Positions 7,818-15,283 of a DNA stretch of 36,356 nt are shown here, piece by piece (positions within the stretch are counted from its first letter, which is position 1; every line of letters starts with the position of its first letter). Made by a program: the position numbers and the translations under genes. The notes beneath the pieces are model-generated. The model did no database searches and was not told the DNA's origin. It was given only the letters and a program-made list of their open reading frames with translations. The DNA comes from Streptomyces adelaidensis (GTDB taxonomy: Bacteria > Actinomycetota > Actinomycetes > Streptomycetales > Streptomycetaceae). Where the stretch lies: positions 1-36,356 of the forward strand of contig NZ_JAEMUX010000082.1 of NCBI RefSeq assembly GCF_016598475.1, given 5' to 3'.

Positions 7818-9017
7818 TTGCCGTCGGCCGTGCTCGACCCCGACCACGACCCCGACGAAGGAGGGTCCGGGCGGTCCCGGAGGCTGCCCAGGCGGACCGT
7901 GCGCGACTGGGTCGTCGACTTCACCTGCTTCCTGCTGGCCGTGTTCATCGGGCTGCTGGGCGTGGAGACGGTCAGGAGCGAACCCGACCTCCCGCGGGCC
8001 TTCGTCGTCCTCGACCAGGTGCTGGGCGCACTCGCCTGCGCCGCGGTCTGGCTGCGCCGGCGCCGGCCGGTCGGCCTCGCCGTGGCGATGGTCCCGGTCT
8101 GCTTCGTCTCCAACACGGCGGGCGGCGCCGGCCTGGTGGCCCTTTTCACCCTCGCCGTGCACCGGCCCTTCCGGTACGTGGCCTGGGTGGGCGGTGTCTC
8201 CGCCGCGCTGACGCCGCTGTTCTTCCGGCTGCGGCCCGACCCCGACGTCAGCTACCCCTGGGCGGTCTTCCTCGCCGCGCTCCTCACCGTCTCCATCGTC
8301 GGCTGGGGCATGTTCGTGCGCTCCAAGCGGCAGCTCATGCTGAGCTTCCGGGACCGCGCCCGGCGGGCCGAGACGGAGGCGGCGCTCCGGGCCGAGCAGG
8401 CGCAACGGCTCGCCCGGGAGGCCATCGCGCGGGAGATGCACGACGTGCTCGCCCACCGTCTGACCCTGCTGAGCGTGCACGCGGGCGCACTGGAGTTCCG
8501 TCCGGACGCGCCCCGGGCCGAGATCGCCCGCGCGGCGGGCGTCATCCGGGAGAGCGCGCACGAGGCCCTGCAGGATCTGCGGGAGATCATCGGCGTGCTG
8601 CGCGCGGGCGAACCCGACGACCCGGGCCGCCCCCAGCCGACCCTCGCCGCACTCGACGGCCTGGTCTCCGAGTCCCGCGAGGCCGGCATGAAGGTCGTCC
8701 TCGACAACCGCGTCACCGACCGCTCCGCCGTCCCCGCCTCCGTCGGCCGCACCGCCTACCGCATCGCCCAGGAGTGCCTGACCAACGCCCGCAAGCACGC
8801 CCCCGGCGCCGAGGTCACCGTCACCGTCTCCGGCGCCCCGGGCGACGGCCTCACCGTCTCCGTACGCAACCCCGCGCCACCCGGAGAGGTCCCGCCCGTC
8901 CCCGGTTCCGGCCAGGGACTCATCGGCCTGACCGAACGCGCCACGCTGGCCGGCGGCCGCCTGGACCACGGGCCGGAGCAGGACGGCGGCTTCGGGGTGT
9001 GGGCCTGGCTGCCCTGA
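7818..9017 (+). CDS. NarL/DesK-type sensor histidine kinase
   Basis: About 399 residues. Roughly four to six hydrophobic segments occupy residues about 30-170, followed by a linker helix (RDRARRAETEAALRAEQAQR), a HisKA_3 dimerisation box with the phospho-acceptor in AREMHDVLAHRLTLLS (His near residue 208), and a HATPase domain with AQECLTNARKHA and GQGLIGLTERATLAGG. It should autophosphorylate and pass phosphate to a NarL-type regulator; the likely partner is at 11344, two genes away. The start is uncertain: TTG 7818 has GGAG 7 nt upstream, whereas GTG 7830, in the same frame, has no site. The N-terminus overlaps a possible longer form of the divergent TetR gene. Confidence 0.87.
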   Translation: MPSAVLDPDHDPDEGGSGRSRRLPRRTVRDWVVDFTCFLLAVFIGLLGVETVRSEPDLPRAFVVLDQVLGALACAAVWLRRRRPVGLAVAMVPVCFVSNTAGGAGLVALFTLAVHRPFRYVAWVGGVSAALTPLFFRLRPDPDVSYPWAVFLAALLTVSIVGWGMFVRSKRQLMLSFRDRARRAETEAALRAEQAQRLAREAIAREMHDVLAHRLTLLSVHAGALEFRPDAPRAEIARAAGVIRESAHEALQDLREIIGVLRAGEPDDPGRPQPTLAALDGLVSESREAGMKVVLDNRVTDRSAVPASVGRTAYRIAQECLTNARKHAPGAEVTVTVSGAPGDGLTVSVRNPAPPGEVPPVPGSGQGLIGLTERATLAGGRLDHGPEQDGGFGVWAWLP

Positions 9018-9085
9018 GGCTGAACCCGGGCATCGGTGTGCGCGACGCCATCTCGTCCTCCATAATTGCCAGTTGACGTGTAGGA

Positions 9086-9113
9086 CTCGTACGACGCGTA
9101 CGACGCGTACGAG
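9086..9113. promoter_or_regulatory. inverted and tandem repeat upstream of the membrane protein
   Basis: Arms CTCGTACG (9086-9093) and CGTACGAG (9106-9113) flank a 12-nt spacer, and the same stretch carries a 9-bp tandem repeat, GTACGACGC, at 9089-9097 and 9098-9106. A TTGAC box lies just before it (9073-9077), so the repeat sits where a -10 region or operator would be. It may be an operator for the gene at 9150. No cognate regulator is identified. Confidence 0.4.
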
Positions 9114-9149
9114 CCGTTCGGCACCGGGTGCCTCGGGAGGGACCGCAGC

Positions 9150-10169
9150 GTGAGTTTCGGGGGACACAATCCGTACCAGCCACCCCGGCCGCCGAACGGA
9201 GGACCGTACCCTCCACCCCCGGGCCCGTACGTGCCGCCCCAGCCCGGCCCGCCCCCGTACAACCCCAACGCCCCCTACCCGTACCCCGCTTACCCGTACG
9301 CTCCGCATCCGCCGCCCGGCCTGCTGCGGCGGATGCGGGGGGACGAGTGGCCGCCGCTGAGGGAGTTCCTGAGCGGGCTCCGGCTGCACGGCTGTCTGTG
9401 GGCGATGGCCGTGATGTGCGCCTGGCCGATGGTGGTCGGCCTGCTGGTGGGCTACCCGCTGGCCCGGTCCGCCCGCCGCCCGGCCCGGCGGATCTTCCCC
9501 TCGGGCGGCCACCGCCGCCTCGCCGACGACGGGGTGGCACGGGTGCAGCGGACGCGGGCGTGGACGGCCACCGTGATGTCCCTGCTGATCCTGGCGGCGT
9601 ACGGCAAGCCCGAGGACGTGGACCAGGCGCAGCAGCAGTTCATGATGCGGCTGACCATCACCCCCTGGCTGCTGCTCCTCAGCGCGCCCGTCGTCGTCGC
9701 GGCCCTCTTCCGCCTGTCGTCACCGGCCGCGCGACGCGCCATGCGCCCGCATCTGCGCACCGCCGGGAAGTCGGCACTGTGGTACGTCGGCGCCTTCACG
9801 ACGGTGCCGCTCCTCGGCGGGGCGATCTACTACGCGCACACGTACATGGGGGAGGACGTGGGCCTCTGGGGGCCGTTCGTCCTCCTCGTGCCGCTGCTCT
9901 GGGTGCTGCTCTTCATCGTCTTCGCCACCGGGCCCGCCGTGCGCAGCGCCTTCAACACCGCCGATGTGCACGCGGCGCTCCCGGCGCTGCTCACCGGCGC
10001 CCTGGTGTGGGAGTTCGCCGCCATCGGCCTCGCCACGGGCGGGCCGCCGCCGGGCCCACCGCTCGTCCAGCTCGCCGCTCTCGTCGGCGGCCCGGCCTCG
10101 GTCACGGTCGTCGCGTGGTGGGAGGTACGCCGCCTGCGCACCCGCTACGGCGTACGGCTGCGCGGCTGA
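9150..10169 (+). CDS. membrane protein with Pro/Tyr-rich N-terminal tail
   Basis: A 339-residue protein. Residues about 5-57 are a low-complexity Pro/Tyr/Gly tail (repeats such as PYPPPPGPYVPP and PYPYPAYPYAP), probably disordered. The remainder has about six hydrophobic stretches (for example WAMAVMCAWPMVVGLLVGY and FVLLVPLLWVLLFIVF), so it is an integral membrane protein with a cytoplasmic or extracytoplasmic tail. No enzymatic motif is seen. The GTG at 9150 is preceded by GGGAGGG about 9 nt upstream. It lies 132 nt after the kinase, with an inverted repeat in the gap, and could be a partner of that sensor; this is inference from position. Its stop is 20 bp from the convergent reductase. 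Confidence 0.72.
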   Translation: MSFGGHNPYQPPRPPNGGPYPPPPGPYVPPQPGPPPYNPNAPYPYPAYPYAPHPPPGLLRRMRGDEWPPLREFLSGLRLHGCLWAMAVMCAWPMVVGLLVGYPLARSARRPARRIFPSGGHRRLADDGVARVQRTRAWTATVMSLLILAAYGKPEDVDQAQQQFMMRLTITPWLLLLSAPVVVAALFRLSSPAARRAMRPHLRTAGKSALWYVGAFTTVPLLGGAIYYAHTYMGEDVGLWGPFVLLVPLLWVLLFIVFATGPAVRSAFNTADVHAALPALLTGALVWEFAAIGLATGGPPPGPPLVQLAALVGGPASVTVVAWWEVRRLRTRYGVRLRG

Positions 10170-10189
10170 GGAACGGCCCTCCCCGCCGG

Positions 10190-11218
10190 TCAGGCCGACC
10201 GCGGCACCACGCGCTGCCCCGCCGACCCGTACACCCACGCCGACGCCTCGTCGATGAAGTCGCCGGGGAAGCCGAGACGGAAGTCGGTGGTCTCCTCCAG
10301 CCGGGCCAGCACCTCCTCGGGCAGCACGAGCCGGGCCGCGCCGAGGTTGTCCATCAGCTGCTCGACCCGGCGGGCGCCCAGGATCGGGTGCACGGCGGGG
10401 GAGTGGGCCATGGTCCAGGCGATGGCCACCTGCGCCGGGGTGGCGCCGAGTTCGTCGGCGGCGGACTGCACGGCCTCCGCCACCGCGCGCTCCCGCTCCC
10501 CGATCGCCTCGGCGGACAGCCGGGTCGCCGTCCCCGGCGCCACCCCGCCCGGGCGGGTGTACTTGCCGGACAGGACGCCGTTCTGCAGGGGGCTCCAGGC
10601 CGCGATCGACATACCGAACGCCTCCGCCATCGGCAGCAACTCCCGCTCGATGTCCCGGTTGAGCAGGCTGTACGGCACCTGGAGCGCCGACAGCGGGGAC
10701 CAACCCCGCCATTCCGCGAGCGTGTTGGCGCGCGAGACCACCCAGGCCGGGGCGTCCGAGATGCCGACGTACAGGACCTTCCCGGACCGTACGGCGTCGT
10801 CGAGGGCGCGCATGGTCTCCTCGACCGGGGTGTTCCGGTCCCAGATGTGCACCCAGTAGATGTCGACGTAGTCGGTGCCCAGGCGCCGCAGGCTCGTCTC
10901 CAGGGACAGCGCGAGGTTCTTGCGATGGTTGCCCGCCGCGTTGGGGTCGGAACCGTCCCGCGAGACGGTGTACTTGGTGGACAGCACGAACCGGTCGCGC
11001 CGCCCCTTGAGCAGCTCACCGACGATGCGCTCGCTCTCCCCGCCCCGGTAGTTGACCGCCGTGTCGATCACATTGCCGCCGGCCTCCGCGTACACGTCGA
11101 GGATCCGCGCGCACTCCTCCCGGGGCGCCCCCACCCCGCCCTGCTCCCCGAACGTCATGGCGCCGAGGAACAGCTCGGAGACGCGGAGCCCGGTCCGGCC
11201 CAGGAGTCGGTAACGCAC
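10190..11218 (-). CDS. aldo/keto reductase
   Basis: A 342-residue NADPH-dependent oxidoreductase of the aldo/keto reductase superfamily (a TIM barrel reducing carbonyls). The catalytic tetrad is present: Asp52 and Tyr57 in VIDTAVNYRGG, Lys82 in LSTKYTVS and His124 in YWVHIWD. The sequence resembles the yeast aryl-alcohol dehydrogenase or YajO-type subgroup (start MRYRLLGRTGLRVSELFLG). The GTG at 11218 is preceded by GGAGG about 6 nt upstream. It is convergent with the membrane protein and divergent from the response regulator. Its location between a probable sensor-regulator pair may be chance. The physiological substrate cannot be read from the sequence. Confidence 0.9.
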   Translation of the reverse strand: MRYRLLGRTGLRVSELFLGAMTFGEQGGVGAPREECARILDVYAEAGGNVIDTAVNYRGGESERIVGELLKGRRDRFVLSTKYTVSRDGSDPNAAGNHRKNLALSLETSLRRLGTDYVDIYWVHIWDRNTPVEETMRALDDAVRSGKVLYVGISDAPAWVVSRANTLAEWRGWSPLSALQVPYSLLNRDIERELLPMAEAFGMSIAAWSPLQNGVLSGKYTRPGGVAPGTATRLSAEAIGERERAVAEAVQSAADELGATPAQVAIAWTMAHSPAVHPILGARRVEQLMDNLGAARLVLPEEVLARLEETTDFRLGFPGDFIDEASAWVYGSAGQRVVPRSA

Positions 11219-11298
11219 CCAAAACCTCCGTCAGTTGACTGCCGTACCGGCCGACACTAACGGGTCGGCGCACGACAACGCGGCGGTCCGGGGGGCGC

Positions 11299-11315
11299 GT
11301 CACTACGGTAGTGAC
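11299..11315. promoter_or_regulatory. perfect 17-bp palindrome upstream of the response regulator
   Basis: GTCACTAC-G-GTAGTGAC is a perfect inverted repeat with a one-base centre, 28 bp before the response-regulator start and about 80 bp from the divergent reductase start. NarL/LuxR-type regulators bind such dyads, and position suggests autoregulation, possibly with control of the reductase. A second copy was not seen in the window. Confidence 0.65.
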
Positions 11316-11343
11316 CCATGACCGACATCCGAACGGTGGGCCG

Positions 11344-12015
11344 ATGACCCCGATCCGACTGCTCCTCGTCGACGACGACCCCCTCGTGCGCGCCGGGCTG
11401 TCCTTCATGCTGGGCGGCGCCGACGACATCGAGATCGTGGGCGAGGCCGCCGACGGCGACGAGGTGGCGGCGCTCGTCGACCGTACGCGCCCGGACGTCG
11501 TCCTCATGGACATCCGGATGCCGATCGTCGACGGCCTCTCCGCCACCGAGCGGCTCCGCGCCCGCCCGGACGCGCCCCAGGTCGTCGTCCTCACCACCTT
11601 CCACGCCGACGAGCAGGTGGTGCGCGCCCTGCGCGCCGGCGCCGCCGGATTCGTCCTCAAGGACACCCCGCCCGCCGAGATCGTCGAGGCGGTACGGCGG
11701 GTCGCGGCCGGCGACCCCGTCCTCTCGCCCGCCGTCACCCGCCAGCTCATGGCCCACACCGCCGCCGGCGCCCCCGACACCCGCCGCACGAAGGCCCGCG
11801 CCCGGATCGCCGCCCTCAACGACCGCGAACGCGAGGTCGCCGCCGCCGTCGGCCGGGGCGCCGCCAACGCCGAGATCGCCGCCGAACTCTTCATGAGCGT
11901 CTCCACGGTCAAGACCCACGTTTCCCGCATCCTCACCGAACTCGACCTCAACAACCGCGTACAGATCGCCCTGCTGACATACGACGCGGGCCTGCTGGAG
12001 GAGGACGGAGCGTAG
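11344..12015 (+). CDS. NarL/LuxR-type response regulator
   Basis: A 223-residue two-domain regulator. The receiver domain (residues about 1-120) has the acidic pocket DDD at 10-12, the phospho-acceptor Asp56 in VVLMDIRMP and the conserved Lys near 106 in GFVLKD. The C-terminal LuxR-type helix-turn-helix (about 155-218) has LNDREREVAAAVGRG, NAEIAAELFMSVSTVKTHVS and ILTELDLNNR. The most likely partner is the DesK-type kinase at 7818, which uses the same kinase class. I start at ATG 11344 (MTPIRLLLVDDDP) because GGTGGG precedes it and the receiver begins there; an in-frame GTG at 11311 falls inside the palindrome. A conserved 3'-end element begins 24 nt after the stop. Confidence 0.91.
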   Translation: MTPIRLLLVDDDPLVRAGLSFMLGGADDIEIVGEAADGDEVAALVDRTRPDVVLMDIRMPIVDGLSATERLRARPDAPQVVVLTTFHADEQVVRALRAGAAGFVLKDTPPAEIVEAVRRVAAGDPVLSPAVTRQLMAHTAAGAPDTRRTKARARIAALNDREREVAAAVGRGAANAEIAAELFMSVSTVKTHVSRILTELDLNNRVQIALLTYDAGLLEEDGA

Positions 12016-12039
12016 GAACCCCCTGAGTCCGAGGCCTTC

Positions 12040-12067
12040 AGGGGCGCGGGGAACCGCGCGACAAGCC
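12040..12067 (+). repeat. 3'-end stem-loop element, copy C
   Basis: This is the most regular copy. It starts 24 nt after the response-regulator stop, in the same sense, as AGGGGCGCGGGG, then ACCGCGCGACAAGCC. The core is a perfect GCGCGG-GGAA-CCGCGC hairpin with a GNRA-type loop. It lies between convergent genes, so it may terminate or protect the upstream transcript. Confidence 0.65.
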
Positions 12068-12090
12068 ACGACGATCCCGCGGACACCCTC

Positions 12091-13101
12091 TCAGTCCCGG
12101 CCCCCCGGAATCTCCCCCAGGTTCACCGCCCGGTGCTCCCGCCGGGACAGCTCGCACGCCTCGGCGATCCGGAGGGCCAGCAGGGCCTCGCGGCCGTCAC
12201 AGGGGTTGGCCCGCTCCCCGCGCACCACCTCGACGAACGCGGCGATCTCGGCCTCGTACGCCGCGGCGAAGCGCTCCAGGAAACCGGTCCACGGCTTGTC
12301 CGCGGGCGGCGGCCCGGCCGACTCCGTGGACGCGACCGGCGTACGGTCGTCCAGCCCGACCACCACGGTGTCCAGCTCGCCGGCCAGCTCCATGCGCACG
12401 TCGTACCCGGCGCCGTTCACCCGCGCCGCGGTCGCCGTGACGAGCGTCCCGTCCTCCAGGGTGAGCACCGCGGCCGCCGTGTCGACGTCGCGCGCCTCCC
12501 GGAACATCGGATGCCCGGCGTCCGACCCGGTGGCGTACACGGTGGCGACCTCGCGCCCCGTCACCCACCGCACCATGTCGAAGTCATGGATCAGGCAGTC
12601 CCGGTAGATGCCCCCGGACACCGGCAGGTACTCCGCCGGCGGCGGCGTCTGATCGGCGGTCAGCGCCCGCACGGTGTGCAGCCGCCCGAGCCGCCCCGAG
12701 CGGACCGCCTCCCGCGCGGTGACGTAGCCGGTGTCGAAGCGGCGCTGGAAGCCCATCTGCAGCACGGTCCCGGCCGCGTCGACCTCGGCCAGCGCGCTTA
12801 AGGTGCCCGGCAGATCCACGGCGACGGGTTTCTCGCAGAACACGGGCAGCCCCGAGCGTGCTGCCCGACCGATCAGTTCGCCGTGGGCCGAGGTCGCGGC
12901 CGTTATGACCACGGCGTCCACCCCCCAGGTGAAGATCTCGTCCACGCCCGGCGCCACCGTCTCGCCGAGGCGATCCGCGAGGTCATGGGCCCGAGTCGGG
13001 TCGACGTCCGTGATGATCAGGGAGCCGACATCACGATGGCGGCTGAGCGTGGTCGCGTGAAACGTACCGATGCGGCCCGCGCCGATGAGTCCGATGCGCA
13101 T
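12091..13101 (-). CDS. Gfo/Idh/MocA-family dehydrogenase (inositol 2-dehydrogenase-like)
   Basis: A 336-residue NAD(P)-dependent sugar or polyol dehydrogenase. The N-terminal Rossmann motif is MRIGLIGAGRIGTFHA, the catalytic lysine is Lys91 in CEKPVAVD, and Asp168 with His172 in YRDCLIHDFD match the D-x3-H pair of inositol dehydrogenases. These support a scyllo- or myo-inositol-like polyol substrate, although the family is broad. I start at ATG 13101; a TTG three codons earlier is also possible and neither has a strong ribosome site. It is divergent from a GntR/UTRA regulator across a perfect palindrome (13143-13154), so that regulator probably controls it. Confidence 0.87.
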   Translation of the reverse strand: MRIGLIGAGRIGTFHATTLSRHRDVGSLIITDVDPTRAHDLADRLGETVAPGVDEIFTWGVDAVVITAATSAHGELIGRAARSGLPVFCEKPVAVDLPGTLSALAEVDAAGTVLQMGFQRRFDTGYVTAREAVRSGRLGRLHTVRALTADQTPPPAEYLPVSGGIYRDCLIHDFDMVRWVTGREVATVYATGSDAGHPMFREARDVDTAAAVLTLEDGTLVTATAARVNGAGYDVRMELAGELDTVVVGLDDRTPVASTESAGPPPADKPWTGFLERFAAAYEAEIAAFVEVVRGERANPCDGREALLALRIAEACELSRREHRAVNLGEIPGGRD

Positions 13102-13142
13102 GGGAAACAAAGTGGGGTCGCACCCGCCACTGTGTCAATGGT

Positions 13143-13154
13143 TTGTCCGGACAA
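13143..13154. promoter_or_regulatory. perfect palindrome between the divergent dehydrogenase and GntR genes
   Basis: TTGTCCGGACAA is a perfect 12-bp palindrome, about 40 bp from the dehydrogenase start and about 50 bp from the regulator start. GntR/HutC proteins bind compact dyads in such divergent gaps, so this is the probable operator for both. Flanking ATGGTT (13138-13143) and GAACCAT (13158-13164) form an imperfect outer pair. Confidence 0.65.
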
Positions 13155-13203
13155 CCGAACCATGCAACTTCCCGTCATCAGGCACCGGGGCTACGCTCGG
13201 CCC

Positions 13204-13968
13204 GTGCCGAAACCAGAAGTGGCTCCGACCGTGACGCTCCAGCTCAGCGTGGACCGCAGCAGCCCGGTCCCGCTCTACTTCCAGCTGTCCCAGCAGCTGG
13301 AGGCCGCGATCGAGCACGGTGAGCTGACCCCGGGCAGTCTGCTGGGCAACGAGATCGAACTGGCCGCCCGCCTCGGTCTGTCCCGCCCGACCGTCCGCCA
13401 GGCCATCCAGTCCCTCGTCGACAAGGGCCTGCTCGTACGCCGCCGGGGCGTGGGCACCCAGGTCGTCCACAGCCAGGTCAAACGCCCTCTGGAACTCAGC
13501 AGCCTCTACGACGACCTGGAGGCCGCGGGCCAGCGCCCGGCCACCCGGGTCCTCCTCAACACCACCGTCGCCGCCTCCGCCGAGGTCGCCGCCGCCCTCG
13601 CCGTCGCCGAGGGCGGCGAAGTCCACCGCATCGAGCGACTCCGTCTGGCCCATGGCGAACCCATGGCCTACCTCTGCAACTACCTCCCCGCCGACCTCCT
13701 CGACCTCGACGCCCCCCAGCTGGAGGCGACGGGCCTGTACCGCCTGATGCGCGCCGCCGGCATCACCCTCCACAGCGCCCGCCAGACCATCGGCGCGAGA
13801 ACGGCCACCCCGGACGAGGCGGACCGTCTCGGCGAACCGGAGAACGCCCCACTCCTGACCATGCAACGCACCACGTTCGACGACACGGGCAGAGCGGTCG
13901 AATACGGCACCCACATCTACCGCGCGTCCCGCTACTCCTTCGATTTCCAACTCCTGGTCCGCTCCTGA
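13204..13968 (+). CDS. GntR-family regulator, HutC/UTRA type
   Basis: A 254-residue regulator with an N-terminal GntR winged helix (residues about 18-80: VPLYFQLSQQLEAAIEHGEL, GNEIELAARLGLSRPTVRQA, KGLLVRRRGVGTQV) and a C-terminal UTRA ligand-binding domain (about 95-250, including FDDTGRAVEYGTHIYRASRY). HutC-type members usually sense sugars or amino-sugar derivatives, and this one is divergent from a polyol dehydrogenase, with a ROK kinase following it downstream. I chose GTG 13204; GTG 13231 (MTLQLSVDRSSPVPLY) is also possible and both keep the domain intact. A variant 3'-end element starts 29 nt after the stop. Confidence 0.88.
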   Translation: MPKPEVAPTVTLQLSVDRSSPVPLYFQLSQQLEAAIEHGELTPGSLLGNEIELAARLGLSRPTVRQAIQSLVDKGLLVRRRGVGTQVVHSQVKRPLELSSLYDDLEAAGQRPATRVLLNTTVAASAEVAAALAVAEGGEVHRIERLRLAHGEPMAYLCNYLPADLLDLDAPQLEATGLYRLMRAAGITLHSARQTIGARTATPDEADRLGEPENAPLLTMQRTTFDDTGRAVEYGTHIYRASRYSFDFQLLVRS

Positions 13969-13997
13969 GCAAGAGGGCGCCACCGCTTTTGCCTTTG

Positions 13998-14050
13998 AGG
14001 GGCGTGGGGCTGTGCCGATATGCGGCTCCGCCGCATGGGCGCGACAAGCC
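13998..14050 (+). repeat. 3'-end element, divergent copy D with a different stem
   Basis: It shares the flanks of copies B and C (AGGGGCGTGGGG at the start, CGCGACAAGCC at the end) and lies 29 nt after the GntR stop in the same sense, but the centre is replaced by a perfect ATGCGGC-TCC-GCCGCAT hairpin (14020-14036). The flanks are conserved while the stem-loop is swapped, so the module may be defined by its ends plus any hairpin. Confidence 0.55.
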
Positions 14051-14137
14051 CCCGCTCACCCGCACCCGAAAAGACACCCGATGGCACCGCCCGCCCCAAC
14101 GGCGCACCAAGCGAAGCGCTAAGGCAGAATCGGCGCG

Positions 14138-15283
14138 ATGAGCACTTACCGCGACTTCACCCACCGCGGCTCCGCGCGGGCCACCGTCCTGCGGACCGTG
14201 GGAACGCGCGAACGCCGCTCCCACCTGACGGCCCCCCGCGTCCCCACCGTCGGTATCGACATCGGCGGCACGAAGGTGATGGCGGGCGTCGTCGACGCCG
14301 ACGGCAACATCCTGGAGAAGCTCCGCACGGAGACCCCGGACAAGTCCAAGAGCCCCCAGGTCGTCGAGGACACCATCACGGAGCTGGTCCTCGACCTCTC
14401 CGACCGGCACGACGTGCACGCCGTCGGCATCGGCGCCGCCGGCTGGGTCGACGCGGAGCGCAACCGCGTCCTGTTCGCCCCCCACCTGTCCTGGCGCAAC
14501 GAGCCGCTGCGCGACCGCCTCGCCGGCCGCCTCGCCGTGCCCGTCCTCGTCGACAACGACGCGAACGCCGCCGCCTGGGCCGAGTGGCGCTTCGGCGCCG
14601 GCCGCGACGAGGACCACCTGGTCATGATCACGCTCGGCACCGGCATCGGCGGCGCGATCCTTGAGGACGGCCAGGTCAAGCGCGGCAAGTTCGGCGTCGC
14701 GGGCGAGTTCGGCCATATGCAGGTCGTGCCGAGTGGCCACCGCTGCCCGTGCGGCAACCGCGGCTGCTGGGAGCAGTACAGCTCCGGAAACGCCCTGGTC
14801 AGGGAGGCCCGCGAACTCGCGGCGGCCGACTCCCCGGTGGCGTACGGGATCATCGAGCACGTCAAGGGGAACATCGCCGACATCACTGGGCCGATGATCA
14901 CCGAGCTGGCCCGTGAGGGCGACGCGATGTGCATCGAGCTGCTCCAGGACATCGGCCAGTGGCTCGGCGTGGGCATCGCCAACCTGGCCGCCGCCCTCGA
15001 CCCGTCCTGCTTCGTCATCGGCGGCGGTGTCTCAGCCGCCGACGACCTGCTGATCGGCCCGGCCCGCGAGGCCTTCCGCCGCCATCTCACCGGCCGCGGT
15101 TACCGCCCCGAGGCCCGGATCGCCCGCGCCCAGCTGGGGCCCGAGGCCGGCATGGTGGGCGCCGCCGACCTCGCCAGACTCGTCGCCCGCCGCTTCCGCC
15201 GCGCCAACCGGCGCCGGGTGGAGCGCTACGAGCGTTACGCGCGGTACGTGGAGGCCCGCCGCACCACCCAGGACTCCGCGTGA
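14138..15283 (+). CDS. ROK-family sugar kinase (glucokinase-like)
   Basis: A 381-residue kinase. The ROK ATP-binding motif is VGIDIGGTKVMAG (Asp41, Gly-Gly-Thr), the catalytic Asp141 is in VDNDANAAAW, and the ROK zinc site is complete: His193 in GEFGHMQV and CPCGNRGCWEQ at Cys203, Cys205 and Cys210. It should phosphorylate a hexose such as glucose or a related sugar. The first 36 residues precede the usual kinase core and contain the basic stretch RATVLRTVGTRERR; they may be a genuine extension or a start placed too far upstream. The stop overlaps the next start (GTGA), so the two genes are coupled. The upstream GntR regulator is a possible controller. Confidence 0.89.
   Translation: MSTYRDFTHRGSARATVLRTVGTRERRSHLTAPRVPTVGIDIGGTKVMAGVVDADGNILEKLRTETPDKSKSPQVVEDTITELVLDLSDRHDVHAVGIGAAGWVDAERNRVLFAPHLSWRNEPLRDRLAGRLAVPVLVDNDANAAAWAEWRFGAGRDEDHLVMITLGTGIGGAILEDGQVKRGKFGVAGEFGHMQVVPSGHRCPCGNRGCWEQYSSGNALVREARELAAADSPVAYGIIEHVKGNIADITGPMITELAREGDAMCIELLQDIGQWLGVGIANLAAALDPSCFVIGGGVSAADDLLIGPAREAFRRHLTGRGYRPEARIARAQLGPEAGMVGAADLARLVARRFRRANRRRVERYERYARYVEARRTTQDSA

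Noticed and set aside
7179..9512. A 777-residue minus-strand open frame containing the TetR domain
   Set aside because: Only its C-terminal part is a TetR protein; the remainder is antisense to the histidine kinase and rich in low-complexity residues typical of GC-rich shadow frames.
9128..11260. A 710-residue plus-strand open frame
   Set aside because: It is an alternative frame of the membrane protein and the antisense of the aldo/keto reductase; no domain or ribosome site.
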